Shown piece by piece: positions 23,006 through 35,759 of a stretch of 64,000 bases of DNA. The notes below the pieces were generated by a model. It saw nothing but the letters and a program-made list of their open reading frames with translations. It had not been told where the DNA came from and searched no databases. Both the position numbers and the translations under genes were made by a program. Source of the stretch: Sporobolomyces roseus (lineage: Eukaryota > Basidiomycota > Microbotryomycetes > Sporidiobolales > Sporidiobolaceae); NCBI GenBank assembly GCA_016617785.1, contig JADILM010000005.1, positions 558,001-622,000 of the forward strand. The letters run 5' to 3'. Within the stretch, counting starts at the first letter, position 1, and each line of letters begins with the position of its first letter.

Positions 23006-24640
23006 ATGACAGCTCACAATAATCGAATAGTAATCCTCGGAGCAGGTGGTATGTTACTCCCTCTCTCTATTCCTCCCCTCATTTCTCCCCCCACCGACTG
23101 ACTCAACTCTCCTTGACCTCAGTAATCGGATTAACGATAGCTACAGCATTGGTAGAACAAGGTTATGTCGTTCATATCTTGGCGAGGGATTTACCAGAAG
23201 ATACAGATTCACAAGCTTTCGCTTCTCCTTGGGCTGGTGCGAATTGTAAAATCCCACTCTCTCACTTCTCACTCTCATGCTGAAGAGGGCGAGCTGACAA
23301 GAAGGAGATGCTCGATAGGGTGTCCATTCAAGAGTAAGGAGCAAGGTCCGAGGGAAGCGAAATGGGAAACTGAAACTTTGTCAGTCTTTGCAACTCTTCA
23401 CACTTCGCAAACCATTACTCTTCCTCTCTTACCCCTCCCCTTCTCGCGGCTGTACAATCTCAAACTCACGATCTACGTCTCTCGCGTCGTGTACAGCAAG
23501 CAACTCTCGAAATTGATCCCTTCCGGCATCGCGATCCCGTTGAAGAAAACTCGACGTTACGCCATTCAAGAATCAGATCTCCTAGGTCATTGGTACCGGA
23601 CAGTAGTGCCTAACGTACTCTCATTGCCTCCTTTCCCTTCTTTCGTCTCACTGACCTTCCCCCAAGCTCGCAGTATCGAATCCTCTCACCTTCAGAGTGT
23701 CCGAAAGGTTGCGATTACGGAGTAGAATTCGATACTCTATCAGTAAACGCACCAAAGTATTGTCAATACCTCGCAAACAACCTACGAGAGAAAGGAGTAG
23801 TGATTGAGAGGAAATTCGTCAGGAGTTTAGAAGAGGTTTTCGAAAGTTTCGGAAGAGTCGATTTGGTCGTCAATGCGAGTGGATTAGGCGAGCAGATGTT
23901 TTCACGACCGATGGTAGTGTAGAAATTGACGTTGATTTTTTGAGAGCATGTCCTGAACAGGCGCGAAAAGTATTGCTGGAATTGAAGATGTCGAAGTACA
24001 ACCGATTAGGGGTCAAACGATTCTCATCAAATCCTCTTGCGTCACTTGCACAATGGATTCATCTGGTACGTCTTCATCCTACCTACCTCAGCCAAGACAC
24101 TCAACTGAGCCTTAATCGAAAAAATCGCACAGATCCTACTTCATCAGCCTACATTATCCCCCGACCAGGAGGTGAAGTGATTTTAGGAGGTTGCTATGGT
24201 GTACGTTCCCTTTCTTTCCCCTTCTCCCCTCCCTTGTCCTTCCCTTGTCCTAAACCCGCTCTTCCTAGGTGGGCGAATGGGATCTCTCTACTTCTTCTCA
24301 AATCGCAACCCGAATCCTCTCTCACTGTTTAAGACTCGATCCGTCAATCTCATCAGACGGTACACTAGCAGGGATCCATATTCTACGTCACAACGTCGGA
24401 TTACGACCCTCACGCTCATCAGGTCCTAGAGTCGAGAAAGAGATTGTTAATTTGAGCAAGAGGAGTGAGATTGGAGTGAAAGGAAACGGGAGGAGGGAGA
24501 GAGGGACGGTGGTGCATGCTTATGGAGTTGGACCGGCGGGGTATCAACAGAGTTGGGGAGTCGCGAAGGATGTGGTGGAATTAGTTAGGGAGGGATTGAG
24601 AGGGAATGAGGAGGGAGAAAAGAGGGAGTCAAAGCTGTAG
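23006..24640 (+). CDS. D-amino-acid oxidase, peroxisomal
   Basis: Eight exons (23006-23048, 23123-23245, 23319-23379, 23497-23614, 23674-23887, 23961-24065, 24133-24200, 24269-24640) give 367 residues. The FAD dinucleotide-binding motif is [16 protein letters not shown]. Family blocks follow: [67 protein letters not shown] and NVGLRPSR with the substrate-binding Arg. It oxidises neutral D-amino acids to keto acids with H2O2; a preference for D-aspartate cannot be excluded. The last residues are SKL, a classical peroxisome signal. The intron at 23888 must start with GC: only a GC donor gives GLGAKS in frame. A Gly/Arg/Glu-rich insertion precedes the final [10 protein letters not shown] block. 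Confidence 0.95.
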
Positions 24641-25073
24641 GAATCGAATTCAGTGAGCAAGTCAAGGAGTGTCGAGAAAACGATGTTGATGGACGGTCAG
24701 CGTGAGGAGATAGGCGGGAAATGGACTCGTCAGTTTGGTAAGCTTAACTTATTGCATGATTTCGTAACAAAAGACTTTTGTTTCGCACGATTTCACGATC
24801 TTCGCATCATACTCTCTCGAACCGAATCTTCTCTCGAACGTCGGCGAATGGTAGCTACAGAATCGGTTTGATTGCGTGTTTTGAGGTGCGAAAACCGTTT
24901 GAGATAAAAGACGATATGAAAATTTGAGAAACTACAACATCGAAATTTGAGAGAGAGAGGCAGTAATGGCAGCGAAGCAAGTCTAAATAGAATGTAGGTT
25001 CCGTAAAGTAGATTAGAAGAGTAAGATAGGGATATGTCAAAGCTAGAGAGAGAGAGAATTAAACGAGAGAGAA
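24641..25073. other. Convergent intergen
   Basis: A 433-bp gap between converging 3' ends, AT-richer than the genes, with short GA repeats near 25047-25070. No gene seen. Confidence 0.5.
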
Positions 25074-28000
25074 TTAAAGTTCTTTAACGCGAACGACAGC
25101 GCCTGCTCCACCCTCCGCTTCGACTTCACTGAACGCCATTCTCGCTTCAGAGAACGAGACGACTTGTCCGACCTTGGCTTTGACTCCACCAACCTCAACT
25201 GCTTCCTTCACTTTGTCGAGTACGTCTCGGATCGATTCTCGTTCGTCCACTTCGTGAGATGCTAACCAGTAAGAAACTGATTTCTTGTCCTTCTTGAAGA
25301 AGGTTCGACGGAGGGATTTCAACGAGGTTTGGTAGGATGATAGAGGAGCTGAGACGTCGGGTCCAAGCGAATCTCCAGCGGTTGTGACGAAACTTCCAGA
25401 GTTGTGAAGAACTCGTCGAGAGGCATCGTATACTGTGAAAGAGGGAAGGTGAGAGTCAGTACAGGTGGAAGAGAAGGTCATTCGAGATGTAGTGAAACTC
25501 ACGACGACGACCTCCGATAGTATCGATCACAACATCGAAAGATCCCTCATGAAGACCGTTGAGAGCTGAGAGAGGTTCATCACGAAGGACATCCGTGGCT
25601 CCAGCATCCTTGCAGAGTGCTTCACCATCAATGACTGACATTGGGACTTGAGCGACAACCCAAAGATCTCGACCAGCTCCAGCCCCGGGTCGGAGATAAC
25701 GAGCGAGTTGGAGACAAAGGTATCCTATACCTTGATGAGCATTCAAGATGAGGATCTGTGAAAAGAAACGAGATCAGCGAATGTATTTGAGTGAAGAGGA
25801 GGAAAAGAATAACTCACCTTGGAACCCTTTGGCAATTCTTTCGCGAAAGACTCCATAATTTGCATAGCAGTGACTGCGTCGGCAGGTAAGGAGGCAATCT
25901 CCTCGAGCGAGTGTTCGTCGATGGAGGGAGCAAGAGAGACGTTGTCGCGAGGGAGGGTAACGAGACTAGCGAGAGTTGAAGACTGCAGGAAAGCGAGAGA
26001 GCTAGTCAGCTCAGCTCACTCTTTGAAAGGTAAGCAAAGGACATACCTTCTTGAGTGTAGTCAAACCCCAAACGAGATCACCCTTCTTGACTCGAGAAAC
26101 ACCTTCTCCTCTCGCAAGTACCTTTCCGTAAACTGCTCGTCCTGGCACCCATCCAGCTCCCGAGGAAGTCTTTGCCGTTGACCAAGTCCTCTCGATATCC
26201 CAAGAATCGAGTCCGACCGCGATCGATTCGATGAGAACCTCGTCGGTCTTAAGTCGCTTCTGGAAGTTACCAGCATCGACTCGTTCGTAGAGGAGATCAA
26301 GGGAAGGGTCGAATCGACGAGTAGAGCTCGTCTTTGCTGTTGAAGAAGATCGGAACAGGGAGAATCGCTTCGAAGTCTTCTTGGCAGTTTCAACGCGAGG
26401 TGAGATGGCGAGTGAGGACAGTTCGACGTCGAGGGCGGGAGCAAGGTAACTCGAGACAGGTCGACCTGAACTGAGGGATACTGCTCGAGAAGGTGCGAGG
26501 GAAGTGGGTCGAGAGGGAGGGAAGATCGGTGCGGCGGGAGGAGGTGGTCGACGTTCTTCAGTTCCAGCAGCGGCGATTGAAGCTGGTCGAGAAGTAGGAC
26601 GAGAAACGGGAGAGTAGTTGATCGAAGATGGTCGAGATGGTCTTTCGTGTTCGGAAACGGATCTTGCTGACGAGCGAAGGACATCGTTTGAGACGGAGAC
26701 GGAAAGGGAGGATTGGCGAGCAGGGTTTCGGGGAGGTCGAACAGGTGAAAGTTGAGGTGCGCTCATCATTGAAATTTGAGATCCACCGTAACTCGAGGCT
26801 GCGTCTTCTTGTTGTCTCGTTCCGAGGTACGAATCTCCATCTCGTTGCGAAAGAGCTTCTCGAAGGGAAGATGTTCGAACGGGGGAAGCGTACTTGCGGC
26901 TTGTAGGGTTGAAGAACGATTCGCGAGGTTGAGTGACGACTGGCTCTGGCTCCGGTTCCGGTTCACGAACAGCCTTACTCGAAGCGAGAGGAGGTGAAAG
27001 CCAGCTCGCTCGTTTCGGCTTGTCGTCTTTGCCTTTCTTGCTGCTGGTGGTCGAGGAACGAGAGGGCGAGCGGGAAAGTGAAGTCGAGGAAACGGAGAGG
27101 GCCCGGTGGAGAGGGGACATGAGGGAAGAGCCGCTGGCAGCGAGATCCATTGAACGAGTACGGCGATGGTTCGAGTCGGCAATGCTGCTGCTGGTCGATC
27201 GAATCGAGGAAGCGCGAGAGATGTCGGCATTTGGCGAAGGAGAGACTGCTCGAGGAGGTGCGTTCGGATCTTGAGCCTTCTTCGGTAACCAAGCAGGGAA
27301 AGCTGGAACTGGCGGCTCCTCCTCCTCTGCGACATCGGGTAATCCGTTTCGAGTACTCTTGCGACTCCTCAAACTTCCGACGCTCCTAGGTCGGACCATG
27401 TTTGGTCTGTTATTGTTGTTCTGTTGCTCTTGAGCTCGAAGTTGAAGGACAGTCCAGTGAGGAGGAGGGGTGAGCTTCTTCTTTCCACCGGCGGGAATTC
27501 CAGGTTCGAGGGAATCGATAGGATCTCCGAGAGCACGAATTCGTTGAAGCCAATCGGGAACATCGACGCTCGCCATGCCGTTGTTGTCCATTTGAGAGAC
27601 GGTAGTAGCGGAAGAGGCGTAAGATCGAGGTTCGCTTTGATCATCGGAGGCGAGGGAAGAAGCGGCGGGAGTCGAAGCAGAGCGACGAGGTTCAGAAGAA
27701 CGGATGACTTCGTAGTTCGTGTTCTGAGTCGCCTCCTCGGGCATCGAAGGGGTGGGAGATACGGAGTTGGGGGTTTCGGGTGAAGCCATTTCGACTTCGT
27801 TCGTTGCCTCGTGCTCTTCTCGTTCTCCCTCTTGTTCCTCCTTGATTACCTCTGATCGGACTGCTCCGAGTACAGGAGCTCCATTCGAAGTGACATTGTC
27901 CTCCTCATCTGAGAGATCGACAGCTCCCTTGATTCCTGCTCTCGATTGATCCGATTCGGTTCTCGTCAACTTGAGCCTCGGAACAGAGGGCTGAGAGTGA

Positions 28001-29271
28001 AGAGTTGGGGGACTGGGAGGTAGAACGTCGGTCGCTGTTGCGAAAGAGGTGTTGTCGGATTCCGTACGGGTGCGGATTTGTTCGTCGGTGATGGTCGAGG
28101 AAGGATCAGGTTGAGGAGAAGCGGTCTCAGAAGGGGAAGTGCCGGCGATGGCGAAGAACTCGTCAACAGAGTAGAAGCGACGGGGAGGAGCTGTAGAAGG
28201 TTCCGATTCGGGGACAGGAGGCTAATCACAAGCAAGAGAGTCAGTTTTGTGAGTAGCCAGGATACAGAGAAGCAAACTCACCTCTTCCCTCGAACTGACT
28301 GTAGTGATTTCGTGCGCAAGAGGTGACTCAGCTGCAGGAGCGAGAATAGCTTCTGGCGATTGGTACCCTTTGCGAGAGACTGATTTCGCAGCTTCGAAAC
28401 CGAGAGGAGCGGTGAGGTTGGGAGTTGAATGAATCGGGGTAGCAGGAGGTGAAGAAGGTGCTGAAGATGCCGAAGATGTGAGAGAAGGAGTGTTGTCGTC
28501 TGAAGGATGACGGAGAGGCGATTTCGACCGACTCGGTCTGGAGGAAATCGGTGAAGGAGAAACGGAGGGCGAAGTTCGGCTTGAAGTCGAAGTTGAAAGG
28601 GGAGCCGAAGCGTAACGACGACTCGTTGTGCCTTCGAGGCCGGAAGAGATGGAAGGGAAGTTGTCGTGATTTCTTCGACTAGATGAGGAAGGGGAAGGAT
28701 TGAGAGGAGAACCGGCGCTTGAAGTTCGAGTTCTTCGAGAGGGCGACCCTGAAGGTTCGCGACCAACTGCTTCGACAGCTTGAAGGATATCTCGTGAGCT
28801 AGATCTTCGTTTCTGTTCGGGTCCGTTTGGTAACGACATCGTACTCCTCACTGATTGACCTCCGTTACTCCTTTCTGACCTGATACTTCCTCCATCATCA
28901 CTCCTTAATCTCTCACTCCGCAGACTCATCGTCGAGTTCCTGTTGTTGTTACTCGTCCCTAGCGATTTCCCTACTACACTAGGAGTGTATAAACTTCTAG
29001 CTCCTCCAGTTAAACCTCTCCTTCCACCAAAGTTGCTCCACTCCCATTGTCCATTTACCCATGCAGGTTCACCACTGACACTGCCCTGTCGAGAACCTTG
29101 TAACGAATTGTAACTTCCAGTAGATCGAATCGAACTTCCTCCGCGTCTTGTCGAGTTCGAGACCGACCCAGTGTAGCCGTTTATCGAACTCGGTCGCGAG
29201 TTACCATCTTGATAGAGTGACTGATAGGATCTAGTAGGTTCCCTGAGTACTGTTTGTTTGAACGAGGGCAT
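25074..29271 (-). CDS. Large Ser-rich protein with C-terminal MDR (zinc-less ADH-like) domain
   Basis: Five exons (29271-28282, 28221-26047, 25982-25818, 25755-25503, 25432-25074) give 1313 residues. Residues 1 to about 950 are Ser/Pro/Arg-rich and probably disordered, with many SRPSS- and SRS-like motifs suited to phosphorylation. The last 350 or so form a medium-chain dehydrogenase/quinone-oxidoreductase fold: a GroES-like part (VLIESIAVGLDSWDIERT, GAGWVPGRAVYGKVLARGEG, VKKGDLVWGL), then a Rossmann part (ILILNAHQGIGYLCLQLARYL, DVVIDTIGG). The GIGYLC loop departs from the usual GxGxxG/A pattern and no zinc-binding Cys/His set is evident. Yeast Ast1/Ast2 also carry this domain without known enzyme activity, so a scaffold or trafficking role is possible. 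Start MPSFKQTVLREP is the first Met. Confidence 0.85.
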
Positions 29272-29908
29272 TTGAGGGAGGGAGGGAGGAAAGTCGAAAA
29301 AACTAGGGTTTTAAATGAAATTGGAAATGATCAGAAAGTTGAACGAGAGAGAGAGGACCGTGTTGCTATTGACGCTGAGTGAAGGTCGTCCTGGCGGTGA
29401 AGGTCGTAATAGACACGCTAGCGACGCGGTCCGTCTTTGGAGAGAGGCGGGAGAGTTGGAGAGTTGAAGATGAAAAAGAGAGGAAGAAGAAAAACAGTCG
29501 AACCGTCATTCTTGTAAATCGTCGATCAATCTCCTCGAATTGTCTCAAAACTATTTAAATTCAGATCAGATCGCTCACGGTGCGCAAAGTCGAGGTTGTC
29601 ACTCTGAAACTCGTCCTCTTTAGCTCGTAAACGGTTTTCGAGTCATTTGATCTAAGGGTCGGTGAGAGCTATACGAGCACGCTATACGGTACGGCGGTGA
29701 ACTCACTGCGCTGTCACGAGATGAAGGTGCAGAGTGAAAACTGAGGGGAAAAGGAAGATACGAGGAAAGAATCGCTTGCGAAGGAAAAAGCTCGAACACT
29801 TGAATTCGAGAAACACAAGCTTGCACAGATGGTGAGGCACTACGAGAATCTATTCTATACATCTACAAACCCAATCTATCTTCCAGAATGAACCCCAAGT
29901 CTACCGTC
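29272..29908. other. Intergen upstream of the MDR gene
   Basis: A 637-bp gap with the MDR-gene promoter and the transporter 3' UTR. No gene seen. Confidence 0.45.
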
Positions 29909-32184
29909 CTAGTCTCTAACAGCTTCTTCTTCTAAATCCGTTCCCAATCGTTGCATCTTCATGGCAGCTCGGAAGTCGGCTCTCGTCTCTCCTGGGAGTG
30001 TCTGAGACTCCTTTCGACTACTGCGACGGCGACGGAGCTCGTCGGCTCGACCAGTGACTCGTCGAAGGACCGAAGGGAATTTGACGACAGTTGCGGAAGA
30101 AGACGACTCGAATTTTGAGTCGATACTGTAGAGGAGACAAAGTGAAGTCAGCAAACAGCTTGAGCGAGTAAGTCAACGTCGAGATCAGCAGAGGGAAGGA
30201 GGAGGGAACGAAAGACGAACACTTCAAGAGATTGTCCGAGCGTTTCAGGCATCACGAAGAATGCCGTCACGACGCCAACGAGCGAGAACATGCCGTAGGT
30301 GAAGTAAGGGCCCGATACCGTCGTCAAGAAGACAGGACCCGTCACTGCAGAGGTAAGTTTGGGTCAGCAAAATCGGGAATCTCCATCGCGAGAACAGAAA
30401 AAAGGGCTCACTAGCAACACAGAAGTTTGCTAGCTGGTTCATGGCCAACGCAAAACTGGCGGCAGCAGCTCGAGTTCGAGATGGTTGGATCTCGGATGAG
30501 TACAGTCTGTCAAAGAGGTAAGCTGTTAGAACTCAAGCTTGAGGAAAATCCGAGGTAGGAAGAAACGTACCTCGTGATGAGTGCCCAACTTCCCGAGAAA
30601 CTTGCGGCGAAGACTTCAATCAAAATGATGATGAACCAACGTCCTCCTCCTTTGTTCGCACCCGAAGCGTACATAATTCCGAGGAGGAGCTGAGAAGCGG
30701 TGACGACTGAACCACCGTAGAGGAAAATCTTCCTCCTGCCGACTCGATCGATGTACGTCGAGCCAATGATTGTGATAACGACGAGGACGATACCGGTAAC
30801 TCCTGATGCGATGAAACTCGCGGTATCGGGATCCAAGCCGGCCTGAGTGAAGAGCAGTGGCGCTGCGAGGAACAAGAGGAAGTTAGGAATGGGTGAGCGA
30901 GCGATCAGAACCACTCGTTGGGCGACAGGAGAGCGAGTTTGACGATGAGGGAGAGCACTCACCGAAGAACAAGACAAAATCGATCCCACTCGTTTGTTGG
31001 ACTATGTCTGTTACAGCGAGGTTGGTATGAGTATCAATATGAGATGCAGACAGCAGCGAAACCAATCGGAGATTCGACGAACTCAGAAAGATTCCCAGAA
31101 AAGTCCTCCTCCTAACGTCTTTCGCCCAGATCGATAGGAATGCAGCTCGCTTACTTCCCACGGGAGGTGGTCCAGCGTTGAGCATCTCTTTACGTTCTGC
31201 GGGATTACTTTCACCGACAAGCTTGTCGAGAACTTGCTCCGCTTCTTCCCTTCTTCCGACCAGTACGAGCCATCGAGGAGAGAAAGGAAGGAAGGGAACT
31301 GAGAAGGTGACGAAGAGGGAAATGGCGGTCGAGATGGCGAAGGGAAGCCTCCACGATAGTGAGCTTTGAATTTTGACGGATCCTATTGCGAAACTTGACG
31401 AGTCAGTATCGAGTGACCCTGGTCATCGTTCTACTCTACCAGATCAGCACCTACCGTAGCAGCAGAAGAATCCTAGAGCACTGTAGAACGAGTTACAGAA
31501 TCAGAACCGAGGATCGATTCAGAAACGAGCGATGCGACTCACATCGCTGACGAGATGTTGAGCTGACAGAGCAACATCATCTTCCCTCGGAGTGCTGTTG
31601 GTGAGATTTCGGCGATGTATACCGTCAAGATTCCGAGGAACAGCCCTTCTCCAAGACCTGCGATATACCTAGCGACGAGTAGGACGGGTAATCGAGGAGG
31701 ACAACCACAGGAGATTGCTGAGCCAACCGCAAAGATCGCGGCACCCAATGCGACTTTTTCGAACGTCGTGCATCAGTATCAGGCGCGAGGTGAGATAAGA
31801 GAGGACGGTGAAGCTCACTGGTATACTTTCTCGATATTTTGTCGGCAACGGATCCTGCGAAAATACCCGAGAAAGCGGAGGGCTGAATCGTCGGAACTGT
31901 CAGCGTGACAGTCAGATCATCAGAGTACGAGAAAGACTGACCAGGAGAATGATAGCCACAACTAGTCCGCGAACGATTTCCTCTTGTTCGCCAAAATAGT
32001 CGATGAAGCTCTCCATAGTAGTGATCGATCCTATCGTTCCCGTATCGAACCCGAATAGACTGTATCGCTCGGTGGTGAGCGCTCGGCATCGAGTGGAGGA
32101 AGCAGAGTTGAATGAATATGACTCTTACAAGGCGCAGAGGGAGCTGATGAGTACGGGCCGGACGACGGCCATGTTGCGGAACAT
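29909..32184 (-). CDS. MFS sugar transporter
   Basis: A multi-exon gene for a twelve-span sugar porter. Seen: LFGFDTGTIGSITTM in span 1, RYIAGLGEGLFLGILTVYIAEISP and ALRGKMM in the first half, PFSPRWLVLVGRREEAEQVL at the loop, QQTSGIDFVLFF and DRVGRRKIFLYGG in the second half, and PETLGQSLE closing span 12. These are hallmark sites of the fungal sugar porter family (proton symport or facilitated uptake in the plasma membrane). The cytoplasmic tail is Ser/Arg-rich and ends LEEEAVRD. I chose the start MFRNMAVVRP because exon 1 then joins LFGFDTG in frame; MAVVRP four codons later is an alternative. It lies 445 bp beyond a GH3 beta-glucosidase on the same strand, which suggests uptake of the released sugar. 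The exact sugar cannot be told. Confidence 0.9.
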
Positions 32185-32629
32185 CTTGAATGATTTGGGT
32201 TGTCTGGCGTTCAACAGAAGTCGTCGAACCAAGTGAGAGAGGAAAAATTGGAGGAAAGAGGTGATTTTTTAAAAGCCGAAGGGGAACAAGAAATACACCG
32301 CGCGTAGGACAGGAGCTACCATCGAAATGGTGCAAACTTTGATTCGCGATGAGCGTCAGTTGATTCATGCTCAATTGCGAGTACAAAGCTAACGAGTCTT
32401 GAACAGCGTGGACACTGACTCTCTCAAGCTCGACATCATCGACATGCCAATTTTATCGATTTCGTCGTCTAGTTGCGACAAAGGGTTCATATTGACAAGA
32501 GTGGAGACAAATAATAACTGATTTTAACGAGAGTTGCGAAGGAGGAGTTGCGAGGGATGGGTACCGAAGAAGATCCAAAAGTGAGACGAGGGGAGACTGA
32601 CGAGAACGAGAGAGAGAGAAGGGAGCTTT
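32185..32629. promoter_or_regulatory. Gap between GH3 copy b and the sugar transporter
   Basis: A 445-bp gap between two minus-strand genes, containing the transporter promoter and the GH3 3' UTR. A short A/T-rich run near 32263-32275 is the only obvious element. Confidence 0.4.
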
Positions 32630-35600
32630 CTACATAGTGAAAGAGGCCTTGAGAGGAAGTTTGCGGGACGAGCTTCCGACAGAAACCTCGAATTGACCTT
32701 GAGGAATCATCCATCCTTGCTTGACGACGTCCCAGACGGCGATGTCCTTGTTGCGGAGTTCGAACGAGACCTTCTTCGACTCTCCCGGTTGTAAGAAAGG
32801 TTTCGAGAAACCGCGAAGGTTGCGGACGGGCATCTTGTTGGGAGTCGAATCGGGGAAAGTGAGGTAGAGCTAGAGGTGCATTGGTGTCAGTTTGAGGTGG
32901 TCCGAGTCGCAAGGAAGGAGGGGAACGTACTTGAGCTACTTCAGCACCTGCAACCTCACCAGAATTCTTAACGACGGCGGTAACGGTCGCGGCGATGTTG
33001 TATAACCCATCGTCGCTGAGCTCGCCGTCCTTGTAGAGCTTCTCGTTCGTAACGGAAACAGCCTTGCGTCCAGATTTAGATTTGACTTGGGCGTCAATGC
33101 TGGAGAAGTTGAAACTATTGCGAGATGGTGGGGTCAGCACGAGCAGCTGGAGCGAGGCACGGTGAAACGTACGTAGTGTAACTCATACCGTAACCGAATT
33201 CGAAGAGAGGCGTCGTGTTCTGCTGATCAAAGTACTAATTGTCGAAAGGGTTCGTTTCAGCTTACTCCGTGTGTGAGAAGAAGCGGAAAATCACTCACCT
33301 TGTAGTCGAGGTATACTCCCTCAGCGAAGTTCGTTTGAGGCTCCGCAACGACAGGACCATCATAGTACGCCGCAGTGTCGTATTGATCGTAATTCTGTCC
33401 GATCGTGAAGACAAGTTTGCCTGATGGATTCACATCTCCAAAGAGAACCTCCGCCAATGCTGCGCCTGCCTCTTGGCCAGGTAGGTAACCGAAGACGACG
33501 GCTAATCGAACGTGCGAGAATCAGCAGGTGCAGAGCAAGAATGAAAGAAAAAAACTCACAGGTAACGTTCTCGTTATCAATCCATTTCTCCATGGACACA
33601 GGGCCTGGAGCGTTGATGACTACGATAGTGTCCTGTGAGAGGAAGGAAGAGATGAGTGGGAAGGTCGAGTCCTCAGTTGAAAGCTCGAAAACTCACGTTG
33701 TACCTCGATGCGACATAGTTGATGAGCTCGTCTCCTCCGTTCGCGAGCTGAAGATCAGAGCGATCGTAACCTTCTTGAGCAGTAGCAGTGACGAAGACGA
33801 CAACCTTCGAGTCAGGGTAGCCAAGTCGTCCATCGAGGAAAGGAGTTGGGCCGAGAGTCGAGGCAGAACCTTCGGTCGCGTTACTGTTTGCGAAGGAATC
33901 GTCAGTCTGAGCTCAAACGGGCGAAGAACAGAGAGTAGCACACTCGCTGTAGTATCCGTCGACAAAGATAGGAGGATCGGCTTTCATCGCACGAGCTCGA
34001 ATGCCTTCAATGGGAGTGACAGTGTAAAATGCGGGCGAACCTCCTGATCCGAATCCATTTGTGATCTGGCCAATGTATTCTTGTGCGGGAGTGTAATCGA
34101 AGATCACCTGAGCTTGGTTCGAGATGATACCGAATCTACCCTCTCCAGCACCCGATCCGACGAGTACGATAGAGCGAATATCGTCCTCCTTGAAAGGAAG
34201 TCCTGCCGATGACGACGAGTTACGAGTGTTCTTGAGGAGGGTGATTGAGTTGGAGGAGATGTTCTTGATGAGTTCGTTGTGAGACTTGCGGATAACGGTT
34301 CTCGAGAAGTCGACTTCGGGAAGCTTGGTACCTTGCGAAAGAGCGAAGTAGGGATAGAGAACTCTGGCAATCTTGTCGTCCATGATGTCGGCGGGAAGCG
34401 TACCTGCACAGTGTTGGAGATTGTCAGGTAGTGTATCGAGACACACGAGAGACGCTCAGGACGCACCATTCTCGATTTGAGGTCGAAGAAGGTCTCCCCA
34501 AATGTTCGAAGCGGCTGCTCCACCCTCAACAAAGTCGAGACCGTTCAAAGCAGCTTCGACGGTGTTCTTTGCTGCTCCCCAATCCGATCTATGTGAGGGG
34601 AGATTTAGGTCAGCGCAAGCAAAGAGGAACAACGGGAAATATTCGACTCACAGAACAAAACCCTTGAAGCCCAATTCCCCTTTCAAGACTGTGTTCAACG
34701 AGTGACCGTCCTCACAGCCGAGCGTACCATTGAGTTTGTTGTAGGAGCACATCACAGCGAGAGAACCGGCGCGAACAGCTTCGGCAAATGGCCAGATGTA
34801 GAGTTCTGGAGAACGAAACCGGATCAGCGACGGCAGCAAGATCACGAGAGCGAGAGCGACATACCATGAGCGGTTGCATCGTCGATGTTGGACGAGATAG
34901 TTTGAGACTCGTTGGCAGGGAAGTAACCTCCATTGTCGGCTCCGATTCGCAAAAATTCCTGTTCATCTTTTAGCCGCACCCAAATTGAGTCAGTCCTCGG
35001 CGCGTATGGTCGACAGGAGAAAGTAGAGAGGGTAGGGGAGGTGTCAGAGAAGACGGAATGGAGACTTACTACCGTAGAAATGCTTGACGAGAGCCGTAAC
35101 TCCTTGTTCTTGCATCCCTGATACCGTGACACGTACAGCCTCTCCCATAAGGTAGGGGTCTGCAGAGAACCCTTCCCACCCCCTTCCACCCAGGATAGAT
35201 CGTCCAATTCCGCCTAGTTTCGAAAAGAATTAGCTCAAACTCGACTTCGAAGCGAAAGGACGAAAGGACGTGGCGAGCTTACCAATCACGATCGACAAGG
35301 GAGTGTTCACGCCCACTTCTGCGAACTCTACACCCATCGCTTCAGCCCTCTTGTAGATCAAATCGAGATCCCAAGTTGCCGCGGCAGTGACTTGAGCAGG
35401 GAACTGAGAGCTGAACCTCGAGTTGACACCGGTAGGAGAGTCGGAGAACGTCAAGGAGGAGATGTTGAATCGATCGATAGAGTGGGTTTGTCCTGAACCT
35501 TGAATGCCGACAGTGCGAAATTCCTGAAGCGAAATCGCAAGGTGAGCTCGAGTCAACGAGGAGAAAGATTTGGATTGCTTACGGTAAAGTTGATCTTCTC

Positions 35601-35759
35601 ATCGAAAGTCATTTGCGATACGATGGAACGTGCCTTCTCCCATGCTGCATCCCAATCGGAAGAGGAGGAGGAAGAACCAGAGTTCTCTCGTGCTTGAAGG
35701 ATTGGTGTAGCGAGAACGCTAGTGAGCGCAGAGAGGAGGAGAGCTCCTTTGAGAAGCAT
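32630..35759 (-). CDS. Secreted GH3 beta-glucosidase (copy b)
   Basis: A multi-exon gene whose protein begins with a signal peptide (MLLKGALLLSALTSVLA) and aligns with copy a along its length: NISSLTFSDSPTGVNSRFSS, MQEQGVTALVKHFYG, VMCSYNKLNGTLGCE, and nucleophile Asp in SDWGA (codon 34584-34582, just after an intron). SITLLKN, LFGDVNPSGKLVFT, YFDQQNTTPLFEFGYGMSYT and a fibronectin-III-like end (LRGFSKPFLQPGESKK, IPQGQFEVSVGSSSRK) follow. Several introns interrupt the same codons as in copy a, so the two come from one spliced ancestor. The long CT-rich intron of copy a is absent here. It probably acts outside the cell with the neighbouring transporter. Confidence 0.94.
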
